A stretch of 7,191 bases of DNA from Candidatus Sumerlaeota bacterium. GTDB taxonomy: Bacteria > UBP6 > UBA1177. The stretch lies in NCBI GenBank assembly GCA_007136595.1, contig SLGQ01000353.1, forward strand, positions 1 through 7,191, written 5' to 3'. The notes under the pieces were generated by a model. The model worked only from the letters and a program-made list of their open reading frames with translations, did no database searches and was not told the DNA's origin. Positions within the stretch are counted from its first letter, which is position 1, and each line of letters starts with the position of its first letter. The translations under genes were made by a program, and so were the position numbers. This document shows positions 6,696 through 7,191 of the stretch, piece by piece.

Positions 6696-6702
6696 AAAGG
6701 TG
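6696..6702 (+). promoter_or_regulatory. Ribosome-binding site of the repeat lipoprotein
   Basis: AAAGGTG, 5 bases before ATG 6708, in the 22-base gap after the preceding stop. The gap has no hairpin followed by a T-run, so read-through from the upstream gene is expected. Confidence 0.6.
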
Positions 6703-6707
6703 AAAAA

Positions 6708-7191
6708 ATGAAAAAAACAGTTTTTGCCGTTTTTATTATTTTTGCCGTTTTTATTGTTTCCTGCAGTAAAAGTGGCAAAAGCAAAATAGTTGATACGGAT
6801 GATGATTTCCCTGATGATGACCATATTGCAGATATAGATGATACTCCAGATATTGACGATGTTCCAGACATTGATGATGTCCCAGACATTGACGATACTC
6901 CAGACATTGACGATACTCCAGATATTGATGATGTTCCTGACATTGATGATATTCCTGATATTGACGATATCCCTGATATTGATGATATCCCTGATATTGA
7001 TGATGTTCCTGATATTGACGATGTCCCCGATGATGATGAATATGGACAAATTGGTGTCAATATTGACCCTGTTGATCAATTTCCGGGAGAAGATATTGAA
7101 ATACTGTGGGTGAGTGACGGGACTGATCGTGTTTTCAGTTGTTCTTATCCCCATATTGAAGAATACAGTTATTCGTGGTTCAGGAATGGTA
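6708..7191 (+). CDS. Lipoprotein with Asp-Ile-Asp-Asp-X-Pro repeat stalk (3' end beyond window)
   Basis: The first 161 codons of a lipoprotein are present; no stop is reached before the window ends. Residues 1-18 are a signal peptide with Ile-Val-Ser-Cys as lipobox and Cys19 as the lipid site. A short Ser/Lys/Gly linker (20-26) and an acidic stretch follow. Residues 42-107 are eleven perfect-length hexapeptides Asp-Ile-Asp-Asp-X-Pro, with X in order T, V, V, T, T, V, I, I, I, V, V. Residues 113-161 begin an Ig/PKD-like domain that aligns without gaps to residues 384-432 of the upstream lipoprotein, with 28 of 49 identical, including Tyr-Ser-Trp-Phe-x-Asn-Gly. The repeat probably acts as an extended, strongly negative stalk holding this domain away from the membrane; divalent-cation binding is possible. 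The start ATG follows AAAGGTG by 5 bases and lies 22 bases after the previous stop, with no terminator between, so the two genes are likely one transcript. Function unknown. Confidence 0.88.
   Translation, partial: MKKTVFAVFIIFAVFIVSCSKSGKSKIVDTDDDFPDDDHIADIDDTPDIDDVPDIDDVPDIDDTPDIDDTPDIDDVPDIDDIPDIDDIPDIDDIPDIDDVPDIDDVPDDDEYGQIGVNIDPVDQFPGEDIEILWVSDGTDRVFSCSYPHIEEYSYSWFRNG
6720..6755 (+). repeat. 18-base tandem duplication inside the signal peptide
   Basis: Bases 6720-6737 and 6738-6755 match at 17 of 18 positions; only the first base differs (G/A). They encode Val-Phe-Ala-Val-Phe-Ile and Ile-Phe-Ala-Val-Phe-Ile, which together make almost the whole hydrophobic core of the signal peptide. 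Confidence 0.9.
6831..7028 (+). repeat. Eleven tandem 18-base in-frame repeats (Asp-Ile-Asp-Asp-X-Pro)
   Basis: Eleven consecutive 18-base units start at 6831, 6849, 6867, 6885, 6903, 6921, 6939, 6957, 6975, 6993 and 7011, with no gap or odd-length unit. All keep Asp-Ile-Asp-Asp-X-Pro; only X changes (Thr, Val or Ile). The bases vary at silent positions (GAT/GAC, ATT/ATA). The proline codon is CCA in units 1-5, CCT in units 6-10 and CCC in unit 11. Units 4 and 5 are identical, as are 6 and 10. This pattern suggests block-wise expansion followed by drift under protein-level selection. Confidence 0.97.
7044..7190 (+). other. Ig/PKD-like domain, copy B (cut by window end)
   Basis: Residues 113-161 of the repeat lipoprotein, matching copy A at 28 of 49 residues. 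By analogy with copy A, about 40-45 further residues of this domain should lie beyond the right edge. Confidence 0.85.

Noticed and set aside
6831..7028. CRISPR-like array
   Set aside because: The units are contiguous with no spacers, differ at silent codon positions and stay in frame, so this is a coding repeat.
6536..7154. Long open frames on the minus strand and in another plus frame across the Asp-rich repeat
   Set aside because: An 18-base repeat without stops in other frames automatically leaves them open. Their products are Ser-Gly-Thr/Ile-Ser or Asn-Ile-Ile type repeats with no ribosome site, whereas the plus frame from 6708 has a signal peptide, a Shine-Dalgarno and a homologous domain.

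Overview
The window is gene-dense, AT-rich bacterial DNA (roughly 35-40 % GC by eye). It holds six protein-coding genes, one of them cut by the right edge. I see no RNA genes, mobile elements or CRISPR, and no stretch over 300 bases without a gene; the largest gap is 136 bases (5101-5236). Three genes encode exported, probably lipid-anchored proteins, so a Gram-negative-type (diderm) envelope is likely. The Lcl/DUF1566 domain, the relaxed lipoboxes, the Asp-Pro-rich linker and the beta-sandwich domains recall Spirochaetes, Delongbacteria-like candidate phyla and some deltaproteobacterial lineages. The phylum cannot be fixed from this window.

Left part (15-4576, + strand): a tight three-gene cluster with gaps of 6 and 2 bases. 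It comprises an all-helical protein of unknown function, a large membrane protein with a spermidine-synthase-like (aminopropyltransferase/methyltransferase fold) domain between two multi-helix membrane blocks, and a YgiQ-family radical SAM protein. They are probably co-transcribed from a promoter to the left of the window. No shared pathway is established.

Middle (4573-5236): the radical SAM gene converges on a small secreted DUF1566/Lcl-domain protein, and their stop codons overlap by 4 bases. Upstream of that gene is a compact divergent promoter region. Two extended -10 promoters with 16-base spacers lie back to back, and their -35 boxes sit on the two arms of a perfect inverted repeat (5164-5181). 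The arrangement is exactly symmetric about 5172.5.

Right part (5237-7191, + strand): two consecutive lipoprotein genes. The first is modular, with two beta-sandwich-like domains, a region resembling a carbohydrate-binding (CBM48/SusE-like) module, and a C-terminal Ig/PKD-like domain. The second starts with a signal peptide built from an 18-base tandem duplication. It continues with eleven 18-base in-frame repeats encoding Asp-Ile-Asp-Asp-X-Pro, and then enters a second copy of the same C-terminal domain (28 of 49 residues identical, no gaps) before the window ends. The most unusual material is this lipoprotein pair and the symmetric promoter pair that probably drives it together with the divergent DUF1566 gene.
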